A program made the position numbers and the translations under genes. Positions 35,622 through 44,536 of a stretch of DNA of 54,553 bases are shown here, in pieces. The notes beneath the pieces are model-generated. The model saw only the letters and a list, made by a program, of their open reading frames with translations. It was not told the DNA's origin and made no database searches. Each line of letters starts with the position of its first letter. Within the stretch, counting starts at the first letter, position 1. This DNA comes from Rhodospirillales bacterium (GTDB taxonomy: Bacteria; Pseudomonadota; Alphaproteobacteria; Rhodospirillales; WMHbin7). The stretch is from the NCBI GenBank assembly GCA_016214125.1, contig JACRPC010000017.1:1-54553 (forward strand). Direction: 5' to 3'.

Positions 35622-36938
35622 TCAGTTGCAGGTGCGGGGCGTGATGTTCTTTTCCTTGGCGTACTTGGCCGCCGATTCCTCGGCCAGCGGACGCACCAGC
35701 TTCTTGTCGGCCTCGATCCAGTCGGTGACGATGACCCACTTGTCGCCATCCCACTGCTGGAACTTGACCGCGCCGCCGCCCTCGTGATCGAGGCACGAGG
35801 TCTTGAGCGGTTGCAGGAGCCCTTCGGCGCCCAGGGCCTTGATGCGCTCGGCGGTGATGTTGAGATTCTCAAGCCCCCAGGCGATCTGCTCGCCGGTCAA
35901 GGGCTTCTTGCCGAACTTCTCCTGGGCGACCCGCATCGCCTCGACCGAAACGATGCCGTGGATGATGCCGCGGTTGTAGTAGATGGTGCCGACGCGCTCG
36001 GCCTCGACATTGCCCTTCTTCTTGCCGTAAACGAACTTCTCGACGTCCTTGATGACCGGGAAGTTCTTGCCGGCCGGATGGAAGCCGGCCGCGACATAAC
36101 CCTTGGCGGCGGCGCCGGCGGGACGGACGTCTTCTTCCGAACCCGACCACCAGACGCCGACGATCTTCTCGCGCGGGAAATTGACGCGCTGGGCTTCCTT
36201 GAGCGCCGTCGGGTTCATCACCCCCCAGCCGCGCAGGATCACCCAATCGGGCGCCATCTGCTTGATCTGCAGCCAGACGGCCTTCTGGTCGAGACCCGGA
36301 TGGGCAACCGGGAAATGCTTGACCTCGAAGCCGTACATCGCCGCCTGCTTGTTCAGGATGTCGATGGTTTCCTTGCCGTAGGCGGAATCGTGATAGATGT
36401 TGGCGAGCTTCTTGCCCTTGAGCTTGTCCATCCCCCCTTCCTTCATGCCGATATACTTGATCTTGGCCGTGTTCTGCGACCAGTAGGTGGTGATGAGGGG
36501 GAAGAGATAGGGGAAGACGCGCCCGTCCATGGCGTCGCCGCGACCATAACCGATGGACACCACGGGAACCTTGTCGACGGCGCCCTTTTCGAACACCGAA
36601 TAGGTGATGCCGGTCGAGAGCGGATGGAACATGGCGGCGCCGGTGGGACCCTTGCCCTTCAGGCGCTCGTAGCATTCGACGCCGCGCGCGTTGTCATAGG
36701 CGGTCTCGCACTCTTCCCAGGTGAACTTGACGCCGTTCAAACCGCCGTCGCGTTCGTTGATCAGGGCGAGATAGTCCATGAAGGCGCCGAAGACGCCGGT
36801 GCCGCCGGCAGCGTAGGGACCAGTGCGGTAGATGGGCATCGGCACGAACTGTTCGTTGGCCTGGGCCCAGGCGGGGCCGACGGCGCCGAGCGCAAGCCCG
36901 GCACCAACCGCCAGGCCGACCAGATTAATTCGCTTCAT
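35622..36938 (-). CDS. Periplasmic substrate-binding protein, Liv-type
   Basis: The 438-residue product has a signal peptide (about 1-25, ending GPAWAQAN) and a Leu/Ile/Val-binding-type periplasmic fold (PIYRTGPYAAGGTGVFGAFM, YLALINERDGGLNGVKF, then VPVVSIGYGRGDAMDGRVFP). It would capture the ligand for the LivHMGF transporter around it. It is somewhat larger than classical LivK (about 370), as seen in homologues linked to acid-CoA ligases. A good ribosome site (GGGAGGA) precedes the ATG. It is followed by the stem-loop and livF. The ligand is more likely an organic acid than a branched-chain amino acid, judging by the two ligases in the operon. Confidence 0.9.
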   Translation of the reverse strand: MKRINLVGLAVGAGLALGAVGPAWAQANEQFVPMPIYRTGPYAAGGTGVFGAFMDYLALINERDGGLNGVKFTWEECETAYDNARGVECYERLKGKGPTGAAMFHPLSTGITYSVFEKGAVDKVPVVSIGYGRGDAMDGRVFPYLFPLITTYWSQNTAKIKYIGMKEGGMDKLKGKKLANIYHDSAYGKETIDILNKQAAMYGFEVKHFPVAHPGLDQKAVWLQIKQMAPDWVILRGWGVMNPTALKEAQRVNFPREKIVGVWWSGSEEDVRPAGAAAKGYVAAGFHPAGKNFPVIKDVEKFVYGKKKGNVEAERVGTIYYNRGIIHGIVSVEAMRVAQEKFGKKPLTGEQIAWGLENLNITAERIKALGAEGLLQPLKTSCLDHEGGGAVKFQQWDGDKWVIVTDWIEADKKLVRPLAEESAAKYAKEKNITPRTCN

Positions 36939-36997
36939 TGTTTCCTCCCGTGGTCATGCGAAAACTGCTCCTAGATTGGTCCCTATGGGCCTTCCGA

Positions 36998-38065
36998 TCA
37001 ATAGGGGAAGGGCCATAGCCTTAGTTTTTCCTTGGCGATCTGCCACAACCGGGCCAGCCCGTGCGGCTCGACGATCAGGAAGAAGATGATCAGACCGCCG
37101 AAGATGACGTGCTCGAGATTGGCCATGGTGTCGGCTTGCAGCGTGCCATGCCCGATCGTCGCCGCCATGTTGTTGAGGAAGATCGGCAACAGGCCGATGA
37201 AGGCGGCGCCCAGGAAGCTGCCCAGGATCGAGCCGACGCCGCCGATGATGATCATGAACAAGATGAGGAAGGAGCGCGCCAGATCGAAGGCCGCCGGCTC
37301 GACGGTGCCCAGATAGCAATAGGTCCACAGCGCGCCGGCCACCCCGCAATAGAACGAGCTGACGCCAAAGGCGGTGAGCTTGGTCTTCATCAGGGGAATG
37401 CCGATCACCTCGGCCGAGATGTCCTTGTCGCGCACCGCCATCCAGGCGCGGCCGGCCGAGCTGCGCACCATGTTCTTGGCGGCCAGCGCCATCACCAGCA
37501 CGACGCCCAGGGTGAGCAGATATTTTTCGACCGCCGATTCGACGGCGAAGCCGAACATTTTCATCGGCGGCGCCGAGATGACGCCCGACGAGCTGTAATT
37601 GGTGAACCAGCCGAAATGGGTGAGGACCCATTCGATGAAGAATTGGGCGGCCAGGGTGGCCACCGCCAGGTAGAAGCCCTTGATGCGCAGGCTGGGCAGG
37701 CCGAAGACCATGCCGACCAGGGCGGCGCACAGGCCGGCCAAGATGAAATCGACGATCAGGGGCAGTTCGGGCACCCGAATGTTGAAGTTGTAGGCGGCGA
37801 AGGCGCCCACCGCCATGAAGCCGGCGGTGCCCAGCGACAATTGCCCGGCATAGCCGGTGAGGATGTTGAGCCCGATGGCGGCCAGAGAGGAGACCAGAAG
37901 CGGGATCAGGATCGATTTGAGCCAATAGTCGTTGGCGATCAGCGGCACCACCAGGCCGAAGAAAATCAGCACCAGCGCGATGAACCAGCGGTCCTGACGA
38001 ATCGGGAAGATCGCCAGATCCTTGGCGTAGCTGGTCTTGAATTGGCCGGCCTCGCGATACAGCAT
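36998..38065 (-). CDS. livM: ABC transporter permease LivM
   Basis: The 355-residue polytopic membrane protein matches LivM: hydrophobic segments start about residue 29, with the signature GLNILTGYAGQLSLGTAGFMAVGAF and a later GGVGSILGSFLGAAFIGLL. It forms the pore with LivH. It begins three bases before the end of the livH region (38069) in a close arrangement and is followed by the binding-protein gene. The N-terminal 25 residues are hydrophilic and cytoplasmic. Confidence 0.93.
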   Translation of the reverse strand: MLYREAGQFKTSYAKDLAIFPIRQDRWFIALVLIFFGLVVPLIANDYWLKSILIPLLVSSLAAIGLNILTGYAGQLSLGTAGFMAVGAFAAYNFNIRVPELPLIVDFILAGLCAALVGMVFGLPSLRIKGFYLAVATLAAQFFIEWVLTHFGWFTNYSSSGVISAPPMKMFGFAVESAVEKYLLTLGVVLVMALAAKNMVRSSAGRAWMAVRDKDISAEVIGIPLMKTKLTAFGVSSFYCGVAGALWTYCYLGTVEPAAFDLARSFLILFMIIIGGVGSILGSFLGAAFIGLLPIFLNNMAATIGHGTLQADTMANLEHVIFGGLIIFFLIVEPHGLARLWQIAKEKLRLWPFPY

Positions 38066-38068
38066 CGC

Positions 38069-38950
38069 CTACACCCTCTCGATGATCTTTTCGCCGAACA
38101 GGCCCTGCGGCCGGATCAGCAGGAAGGCCAAGGCCAGCATGTAGGGGAACCAGTTCTCGATGGCGCCGCCGAAATAGGGGCCGATGAAGACTTCGGCCAG
38201 CTTCTCCGAGGCGCCGATGATGAGCCCACCCACGATGGCGCCGGCGATCGAGGTGAAACCGCCCAGGATCAAGACCGGCAAGGCCTTCAAGGCCACCAGC
38301 GACAGGCTGAACTGCACGCCCAGCCGCGAGCCCCACAGAAGCCCGGCCACCAGCGCCACCAGCCCGGCCACCGCCCACACCACCGCCCAGACGAATTGCA
38401 GCGGAATGCCGACCGCCAAGGCGGCCTGATGGTCGTCGGCTACGGCGCGCAGCGCCAGCCCGACCCGGGTCTTGTTGAAGAAGAGCACCAGGGCGCCGAC
38501 CAGCAGCGCCGCGCAGCCGGCGGCGAAGAAGTCGAACTTGGAAAAGGTCATGCCCAGGACGTCAAAGGGCAAATCTTCGATGCCGATGTCGAGCGCCCGC
38601 ACCTGCGAGCCCCAGAGCCCCTGCCCCAACCCCTCGAGGAGAAAGGACAGGCCGATGGTGGCCATGAACAAGGTGATCGGTGGCTGATTGACCAAGGGGC
38701 GAAGCACGAAGCGCTCGATCAGAATGGCCGAGCCCATCATCACCGCCAGCGTCACCGCCATCGCCACCCAGAAGGGCAGGCCCTTTTCCATGAAGCCGAC
38801 GAAGGTGAGCGCGGCGAACAGCACCAGCGCCCCTTGGGCGAAATTGAAGACGCCCGACGCCTTGAAGATCATGACGAAGCCCAGCGCCACCAGCGAATAC
38901 ATCACGCCCGCCAGCAGACCGCCGATCAGCACTTCGAAGAAGAAGGTCAC
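38069..38950 (-). CDS. livH: ABC transporter permease LivH
   Basis: The 293-residue permease has about eight hydrophobic segments, beginning FFFEVLIGGLLAGVMYSLVA and including ALGFVMIFKASGVFNFAQGA, a LivH hallmark, and GGFTSIAGAIVGGLIIGASE near the C-terminus. The start codon is GTG (38948-38950) with GGGGAG eight bases upstream. It pairs with LivM and is preceded by livG. Confidence 0.93.
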   Translation of the reverse strand: MTFFFEVLIGGLLAGVMYSLVALGFVMIFKASGVFNFAQGALVLFAALTFVGFMEKGLPFWVAMAVTLAVMMGSAILIERFVLRPLVNQPPITLFMATIGLSFLLEGLGQGLWGSQVRALDIGIEDLPFDVLGMTFSKFDFFAAGCAALLVGALVLFFNKTRVGLALRAVADDHQAALAVGIPLQFVWAVVWAVAGLVALVAGLLWGSRLGVQFSLSLVALKALPVLILGGFTSIAGAIVGGLIIGASEKLAEVFIGPYFGGAIENWFPYMLALAFLLIRPQGLFGEKIIERV

Positions 38951-38965
38951 GGTACGCTCTCCCCT

Positions 38966-39748
38966 CTAGTGCCCGGCGCCCAGATAGGCGCGGATGACTT
39001 CCGGATTGGTGCGCACCTGGTCGGGCACCCCGTCGGCGATCTTGCGGCCGTAATCGAGCACCGCCACCCGATCGGAAATGTCCATCACCACGCCCATGTC
39101 GTGCTCGATCAGAACGATGGTGGTGCCGAACTCGTCGTTGACGTCGAGGATGAAGCGGCACATGTCCTCCTTCTCCTCGACGTTCATGCCGGCCATCGGC
39201 TCGTCGAGCAACAGAAGCTCGGGCTGGGCGGCCAGCGCGCGGCCCAATTCCACCCGCTTCTGCAAGCCGTAGGGCAGGCGCCCGACCGGGGTCTTGCGGA
39301 TGCTTTCGATCTGCAGGAAGTCGATCACCCGCTCGCACACCTCGCGGTGCTCGATCTCTTCCTTGCGCGCCGGCCCCCAATACAGGGCCTGCCAAAGCAG
39401 GTTGCGGCGCATCTTGGTGTAGCGGCCGGTCATGATGTTGTCGAGCGTGCTCATGCCCTTGAAAAGGGCGATGTTCTGGAAGGTTCGGGCGATGCCGCTT
39501 TCCGCGCTCTCATGCGGCTTCATGGCGCGCCGGGTCTGGCCCTTCCAGGTGACGGTGCCTTCTTGCGGGTGATAGACGCCGTTGATGACGTTGAGCATCG
39601 AGCTTTTGCCGGCGCCGTTGGGGCCGATGATCGCCAGGATCTCGTGTTCGCGCACGTCGATCGAAATGTCCGACAGCGCGCGCACACCGCCGAACGACAG
39701 GCTGATGTTGTCACAGCGCAGGATGACGTCGCCGATGGTCTTGGTCAT
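38966..39748 (-). CDS. livG: ABC transporter ATPase LivG
   Basis: The 260-residue ATPase has Walker A (AIIGPNGAGKSSMLNVI), the signature LPYGLQKRVELGRALA and Walker B (ELLLLDEPMAGMNVEEKED), and ends with the LivG-type C-terminal RTNPEVIRAYLGAGH. It works with LivF to power LivHM. The ATG (39746-39748) has AGGAAC upstream. It starts eight bases after the acyl-CoA synthetase stop. Confidence 0.93.
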   Translation of the reverse strand: MTKTIGDVILRCDNISLSFGGVRALSDISIDVREHEILAIIGPNGAGKSSMLNVINGVYHPQEGTVTWKGQTRRAMKPHESAESGIARTFQNIALFKGMSTLDNIMTGRYTKMRRNLLWQALYWGPARKEEIEHREVCERVIDFLQIESIRKTPVGRLPYGLQKRVELGRALAAQPELLLLDEPMAGMNVEEKEDMCRFILDVNDEFGTTIVLIEHDMGVVMDISDRVAVLDYGRKIADGVPDQVRTNPEVIRAYLGAGH

Positions 39749-39756
39749 CGCCGTTC

Positions 39757-41718
39757 CTAGCTCGCCTTCTTCATCGGGGGCACGCGCTCCGCCTCGCGGA
39801 TGGCGAGGTCGGCCTTGATCAGGCCCTTGCGGCCGTCCTCGAAGGTCACCTGGGCCTCGACCGCGCAATGGTTGGCGTCGGAATAAAGCGCCGCGATCAA
39901 TTGCCCGTATTTCTCGGCAATGAAGCCGCGGCGCACCTTGCGGGTGCGGGTCAGTTCGCCGTCGTCGGCATCCAGTTCCTTGTGCAGCACCAGGAAGCGC
40001 TTGATCTGGGAATCGAACAGGTGCGGATCGGCGGCCAGGTCGCGATTGACCGTGTTGACGCAGTCCTGGAGCAGATCGAGCACCTCGGGCTTGCCGGCCA
40101 GATCGGTGTAGCCCGAATAGGCCAAGCCGCGCCGCTCGGCCCAATTGCCGACCGCCTCGATATCGATGTTGAGGAAGCAAGCGACGTAGTCGCGCCCATC
40201 GCCGAAGGCCACAACCTCCTTGATGAAGGGGAAGAACTTCAGCTTGTTCTCGATGTATTTGGGGGCGAACATGGCGCCGCTGTTGAGCTTGCCCACGTCT
40301 TTGGCGCGGTCGATGATCTTCAACTGGCCGTCGGCGTCGAGGAAGCCGGCGTCGCCGGTCTGCACCCAGCCGTCGAAGGTCTTGGTCGAGCGGGTCGCTT
40401 CGTCGTTCTTGTAGTAGGCCTGGAAGACGCCGGCGCTCTTGAACAGCACCTCGCCGTTTTCGGCGATCCGCAATTCGACGCCGGGCGCCGGCACGCCGAC
40501 CGTGTCGGGCTTCACCTGGCCGTCGGGCTGGATGGTGATGAACACCGCCGCCTCGGTCGAGCCGTAGATCTGCTTGATGTTCATGCCGAGCGAGCGATAG
40601 AAATTGAAGATGTCGGGGCCGATCGCCTCGCCCGCCGTGTAGGCGAGCCGGATGCGGGAAAAGCCCAGCACGTTCAAGAGCGGCCCATACACGAACAGCC
40701 GGCCGAGCGCGTAGAGCAGCCGATCGAGGGGCCCCACCGGCTGGCCGTCGAGGATGCGCGAGCCCACCCGGCGTGCCAGCCCCATGAAGGTGTGAAACAG
40801 CCAACGCTTGATCCGCCCGGCATCCTCCATGCGGATCATCACCGTGGTCAGCATGTTCTCGAAGATGCGCGGCGGGGCGAAGAAGAAGGTGGGCCCCAAT
40901 TCGCGCAGATCGGTGAGCACGGTGTTCGAGCTTTCCGGACAGGCGACGCAGAAGCCCGCCACATAGGATTCGCCCAGCGAGAAGATGTTGTCGCCCACCC
41001 AGGCCATCGGCAGGTAAGCGAGGATTTCCTCGTCGGCGCCGAGATTCTCGAAATCGATGCCCGCCTTGGCGGTGAGGATGACGTTCTTGAAGGTGAGCAT
41101 CACCCCCTTCGACTGGCCGGTGGTGCCCGAGGTGTAGACGATGATCGCCAGATCGTCGCCCTTGCCCTGGCTGATCTCGGCCTCGAAGACGCCGGGATGC
41201 GCTTTGTCCCAGGCGCGGCCGCGCTCCTGGACGCTGGTATACGAGGCGAGCCAGGGCTGGGCGTAATGGCGCAGCCCGCGCGGATCGTTGTAGATCACCG
41301 TTTCCAGGCGCGGGTTCTTTTCCTTGATCTCGATCAGCTTGTCGACCTGCTCCTGATCCTCGACCACGGCGAAGCGGGCCTCGGAATGGTCGAGCACGTA
41401 GCGCATTTCCTCGGTGACCGCGTCTTGGTACATCGGCACCGGCACGCCACCCAAGGCCTGCGCCGCCACCATCGCCCAATAGAGATGGGGTCGGTTGTCG
41501 CCGATGATGGCGAGCTTGTCGCCCCTGCGGAATCCCATCGCCGCCAGGCCGCAAGCCAGGGCGCGCACCTCCTCCTGCACCTGGGACCAGGTCCAGGTCT
41601 GCCAGATGCCGAAATCCTTCTCGCGGCTGGCCGGGCGTTGACCCCGGACCTTGGCGTTGAACAGAAGCAGCTTCGGAAAGGTATCGTGGAGGGAAAGATC
41701 GGGTCTCTCGCCGGACAT
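39757..41718 (-). CDS. AMP-forming long-chain acyl-CoA synthetase-like ligase
   Basis: The 653-residue ligase is of the long-chain FadD/AcsL-like AMP-forming family. The ATP-binding motif IVYTSGTTGQSKGVML is near residue 185, with QIYGSTEAAVFITI and GWVQTGDAGFLDADGQLKII following. It would activate a fatty or other acid to a CoA ester. I chose the ATG at 41716-41718 because a promoter-like TTGACC-N17-TACTTG ends at 41840, so an ATG at 41838 would fall at or before the transcription start, and because homologues open with PDLSLHDTFPKLL. It is the first gene of the operon with the Liv transporter and PaaK-like ligase. Confidence 0.88.
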   Translation of the reverse strand: MSGERPDLSLHDTFPKLLLFNAKVRGQRPASREKDFGIWQTWTWSQVQEEVRALACGLAAMGFRRGDKLAIIGDNRPHLYWAMVAAQALGGVPVPMYQDAVTEEMRYVLDHSEARFAVVEDQEQVDKLIEIKEKNPRLETVIYNDPRGLRHYAQPWLASYTSVQERGRAWDKAHPGVFEAEISQGKGDDLAIIVYTSGTTGQSKGVMLTFKNVILTAKAGIDFENLGADEEILAYLPMAWVGDNIFSLGESYVAGFCVACPESSNTVLTDLRELGPTFFFAPPRIFENMLTTVMIRMEDAGRIKRWLFHTFMGLARRVGSRILDGQPVGPLDRLLYALGRLFVYGPLLNVLGFSRIRLAYTAGEAIGPDIFNFYRSLGMNIKQIYGSTEAAVFITIQPDGQVKPDTVGVPAPGVELRIAENGEVLFKSAGVFQAYYKNDEATRSTKTFDGWVQTGDAGFLDADGQLKIIDRAKDVGKLNSGAMFAPKYIENKLKFFPFIKEVVAFGDGRDYVACFLNIDIEAVGNWAERRGLAYSGYTDLAGKPEVLDLLQDCVNTVNRDLAADPHLFDSQIKRFLVLHKELDADDGELTRTRKVRRGFIAEKYGQLIAALYSDANHCAVEAQVTFEDGRKGLIKADLAIREAERVPPMKKAS

Positions 41719-41839
41719 CAGCACCCGTCCTGCCGCTCGACCCGCGAGCGCCGCTGCATTCTCGAAAACCTCCCCTTCTCCCACCCGCCTCCGGTTCCCG
41801 GTTGTTCGTTCCTGGCGGGCCTGGTCAATCGACAGCACT

Positions 41840-41868
41840 CAAGTAGCCAACTTCCCTTCCCGGGTCAA
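41840..41868 (-). promoter_or_regulatory. Candidate promoter of the ligase-Liv operon
   Basis: Minus strand TTGACC (41863-41868) and TACTTG (41840-41845) are 17 bases apart. The predicted start lies near 41833, leaving a leader of roughly 115 bases before the ligase ATG at 41718. Confidence 0.5.
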
Positions 41869-41923
41869 GGAATGATCCCCGAAAAAGTGCCGCGTGCAGC
41901 GCGAAAAACGCTGCCGTTGCTGA

Positions 41924-41939
41924 ATGAACGGTCGTTCAT
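41924..41939. promoter_or_regulatory. TetR-type operator palindrome
   Basis: ATGAACG and CGTTCAT are perfect inverted arms with a two-base centre, the layout of many TetR/AcrR operators in proteobacteria, including those controlling acyl-CoA metabolism. It lies about 55 bases upstream of the -35 of the ligase operon and eight bases after the argG stop. No TetR gene is in the window. A further hairpin GCAGCG/CGCTGC lies at 41896-41914 with no T-run. Confidence 0.5.
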
Positions 41940-41946
41940 CGGGCGC

Positions 41947-43167
41947 TTAGCGCTTCGCCATCGCCCCCAGCCGCAGGCGCAGCGCATTGAGCTTGATGAA
42001 GCCTTCGGCGTCGTGCTGGTCGTAGACCGAGTCCTCTTCGAAGGTGACGTAATCGAGGCGATAGAGCGAATGGGGCGATTTGCGCCCGGCGACGATGGCG
42101 TTGCCCTTGAAGAGTTTGAGGCGTGCGGTGCCGCTCACCCGCTCCTGGGTCTGGTCGATGAGCGCCTGCAGGGCCAGGCGCTCAGGGGCGAACCAGAAGC
42201 CGTAATAGACCAGCTCGGCGTAGCGCGGCATCAGCTCGTCCTTCAGATGCGCCGCGCCGCGATCGAGCGTCAGACTTTCCACCGCCCGGTGCGCCATGTG
42301 CAAGAGCGTGCCGCCCGGCGTCTCGTAGGCGCCGCGGCTTTTCATGCCGACGAAACGGTTCTCGACCAGATCGACCCGACCCACCCCATGGCGGCCGGCG
42401 ATGGCGTTCAGTTCGGCGAGCAGCGCGGCCGGCGAAAGCCGCTTGCCGTTCACCGCCACCGCGTCGCCCTTCTCGAAGTCGATCTCGACATAGTCGGGCC
42501 GATCGGGTGCTTTGGCCGGCGAAACCGTCAGGCGCCAAATATCCTCGTCGGGCTCGATCCAGGGATCTTCCAGCGCCTTGCCCTCATAGGAGATGTGCAG
42601 AAGGTTGGCGTCCATCGAATAGGGAGCGTCGCCCTTCTTGTCCTTGGCGATCGGGATCTGATGGCGCTCGGCGTATTCGAGCAGCTTGGTGCGCGACGAC
42701 AAATCCCATTCCCGCCAGGGCGCAATCACCTTGATGTCGGGCTTCAGGGCATAATAGGTGAGTTCGAAGCGCACCTGATCGTTGCCCTTGCCGGTGGCGC
42801 CGTGGCAGACGGCGTCGGCGCCGGTGGCCTGGGCGATCTCGATCTGGCGCTTGGCGATCAAGGGCCGGGCGATCGAGGTGCCCAAGAGATAGACGCCCTC
42901 GTAAAGCGCGTTGGCCCGCATCATCGGGAAGACGAAATCGCGCACGAACTCCTCTTTGAGATCGTCGATGTAGATCTGCTTGATCCCCATCATTTCGGCC
43001 TTCTTGCGGGCCGGCTCGAGTTCCTCGCCCTGGCCGATGTCGGCGGTGAAGGTCACCACCTCGCAGCCATAGGTTTCCTGCAGCCAGCGCAGGATGATCG
43101 AGGTGTCGAGCCCGCCCGAATAGGCCAGCACGACCTTCTTGATGTCGCCTTTCGTCTTCTTCGCCAT
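41947..43167 (-). CDS. argG: Argininosuccinate synthase
   Basis: The 406-residue enzyme joins citrulline and aspartate in arginine synthesis. The ATP-binding loop [18 protein letters not shown] is near the N-terminus, with [19 protein letters not shown] and [19 protein letters not shown] following; all are diagnostic. Length is normal. AAGGAAC precedes the ATG. It is 52 bases downstream of rlmN and could read through toward the ligase operon, whose own promoter begins about 80 bases later. Confidence 0.97.
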   Translation of the reverse strand: MAKKTKGDIKKVVLAYSGGLDTSIILRWLQETYGCEVVTFTADIGQGEELEPARKKAEMMGIKQIYIDDLKEEFVRDFVFPMMRANALYEGVYLLGTSIARPLIAKRQIEIAQATGADAVCHGATGKGNDQVRFELTYYALKPDIKVIAPWREWDLSSRTKLLEYAERHQIPIAKDKKGDAPYSMDANLLHISYEGKALEDPWIEPDEDIWRLTVSPAKAPDRPDYVEIDFEKGDAVAVNGKRLSPAALLAELNAIAGRHGVGRVDLVENRFVGMKSRGAYETPGGTLLHMAHRAVESLTLDRGAAHLKDELMPRYAELVYYGFWFAPERLALQALIDQTQERVSGTARLKLFKGNAIVAGRKSPHSLYRLDYVTFEEDSVYDQHDAEGFIKLNALRLRLGAMAKR

Positions 43168-43219
43168 GATGGGGTTCCTTGCCCGGAAAATCGGGCGCGA
43201 AGTATAGGGGTTTTGGGGC

Positions 43220-44371
43220 TCAGGGCAAGGCGGCCTGTGGCGGATGGGACTCGTCAGCCAGCCCCTGGGCCCGCCTTGCCTTGGCCCGGCTCATTTTTTC
43301 CCGCTGGCTTTCCGAGCGCAATTGGCCGCAGGCGGCCAGGATGTCCTGGCCGCGCGGCTGGCGGATGGGCGCGGAATAGCCCTGCCTGAACAGATAATCG
43401 GAAAAGGCCTGGACCGATTTGGCGGCGGGCGGCAAGAAGGGCGCACCCGGCCAGGGGTTGAAGGGGATCAGGTTGAACTTGACCGGAATGCCCTTGACCA
43501 ACCCCGCCAGCGCCTTGGCGTCGGCCAGGCTGTCATTGACGCCCCGCAGCAGCAGATACTCGATGGTGATCCGCCTGGCGTTGCTGGCGCCGGGATAGGC
43601 GCGAAGCGCCGCCATCAACTGGGCGATTGGATATTTCTTGTTGATCGGCATCAGGTGATCGCGGACCTCGTCGGTGACGGCGTGCAGCGACACCGCCAGA
43701 TTGACGCCCAATTCGCGGCCCAGCCGCTCGATCATCGGCACCACGCCCGAGGTCGACAGCGTGATGCGCCGGCGCGACAGGCCCAGCCCCTCGGGGTCCA
43801 TGAGAATGCGCAGCGCCTGGGCGACCTCGTCGTAGTTGAACAGAGGCTCGCCCATGCCCATGAGGACGACGTTGGAGAGCTTGCGCACGCTGTCGGTGGG
43901 GGTAGGCCATTCGCCGTAGGAATCGCGCGCCGCCAGGAATTGGCCGACAATTTCGGCCGCCGTGAGGTTGCGAACCAGCAACTGGGTGCCGGTGTGGCAG
44001 AAACGGCAGGTGAGCGTGCAACCCACCTGGACCGACAGGCAGACCGCGCCGCCTTCTTCATCGTTGTCGGGGATGTAAACGGTTTCCGCCTCGTTGCCGT
44101 CTTGGAAGCGCAGCAGCCATTTGCGGGTGCCGTCGGCCGAGGTCTGTTCGCGCGCCAGCTCGGGCCTCCCGACGCAAAACCGCTCGGCCAGCCTAGCGCG
44201 CAAGGCCTTGGCCAGGGTCGTCATCTTGGCGAAATCGGTCTCGCCTTGGTGGTAAAGCCAATGCCAGAGCTGCTTGACGCGCAGAGGCTTCTCGCCCAGA
44301 TCGCCCAGGGCTTCGGTTAGCTGCTCGCGGTCAAGACCGATCAGATCGGCGGGGTGGACGGGCTTCGGCAT
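43220..44371 (-). CDS. rlmN: Dual-specificity RNA methyltransferase RlmN
   Basis: The 383-residue radical SAM enzyme methylates A2503 of 23S rRNA and A37 of some tRNAs. The CxxxCxxC cluster is in [15 protein letters not shown]. Other family blocks are [57 protein letters not shown] and FNPWPGAPF. The radical SAM core looks complete and the C-terminal acceptor cysteine is in AACGQLRSE. The ATG (44369-44371) lacks a ribosome site, but a TTATAT hexamer ends seven bases upstream, so a leaderless transcript is possible. Confidence 0.96.
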   Translation of the reverse strand: MPKPVHPADLIGLDREQLTEALGDLGEKPLRVKQLWHWLYHQGETDFAKMTTLAKALRARLAERFCVGRPELAREQTSADGTRKWLLRFQDGNEAETVYIPDNDEEGGAVCLSVQVGCTLTCRFCHTGTQLLVRNLTAAEIVGQFLAARDSYGEWPTPTDSVRKLSNVVLMGMGEPLFNYDEVAQALRILMDPEGLGLSRRRITLSTSGVVPMIERLGRELGVNLAVSLHAVTDEVRDHLMPINKKYPIAQLMAALRAYPGASNARRITIEYLLLRGVNDSLADAKALAGLVKGIPVKFNLIPFNPWPGAPFLPPAAKSVQAFSDYLFRQGYSAPIRQPRGQDILAACGQLRSESQREKMSRAKARRAQGLADESHPPQAALP

Positions 44372-44443
44372 GGGCGAGATATAAGGTGCTAGGCCGGATC
44401 GGGGAAGGGGGAACCGGTAAGGTCTTGTCAATCCCTGGTTTCC

Positions 44444-44469
44444 AGCCAATCCTTTGGTTATAGTTGGCT
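44444..44469. promoter_or_regulatory. Inverted repeat over a -10-like element upstream of the binding-protein gene
   Basis: AGCCAA (44444-44449) and TTGGCT (44464-44469) are perfect inverted arms that enclose TATAGT (44459-44464 region), a good -10 for the plus strand; a smaller CCAA/TTGG repeat lies within. The -35 side is weak. A short GC hairpin (CCGGC/GCCGG at 44478-44492) follows in the leader. It may be the operator of the binding-protein/GGDEF-EAL operon. Confidence 0.4.
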
Positions 44470-44536
44470 TCGGAAGTCCGGCTTTCGGCCGGCTTGCCGG
44501 ATGTCCCAAGAATGCCCATCTAGGGGGTGGGACCGA

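Noticed and set aside
41719-41838. An upstream start (ATG at 41838) for the acyl-CoA ligase
   Set aside because: A promoter with 17-base spacing ends at 41840, so this ATG would be at or before the transcription start; the added residues do not resemble the family.
41896-41914. Hairpin GCAGCG/CGCTGC as the argG terminator
   Set aside because: It has no following T-run on the minus strand, so intrinsic termination is not supported.
39868-43389. A 1173-codon plus-strand frame across the acyl-CoA ligase and argG
   Set aside because: It spans two genuine genes and the promoter gap between them, with no domain content.
44501-44536. An upstream ATG at 44501 for the binding protein
   Set aside because: It has no good ribosome site, while the ATG at 44537 follows GGGGGTGG and places the membrane helix correctly.
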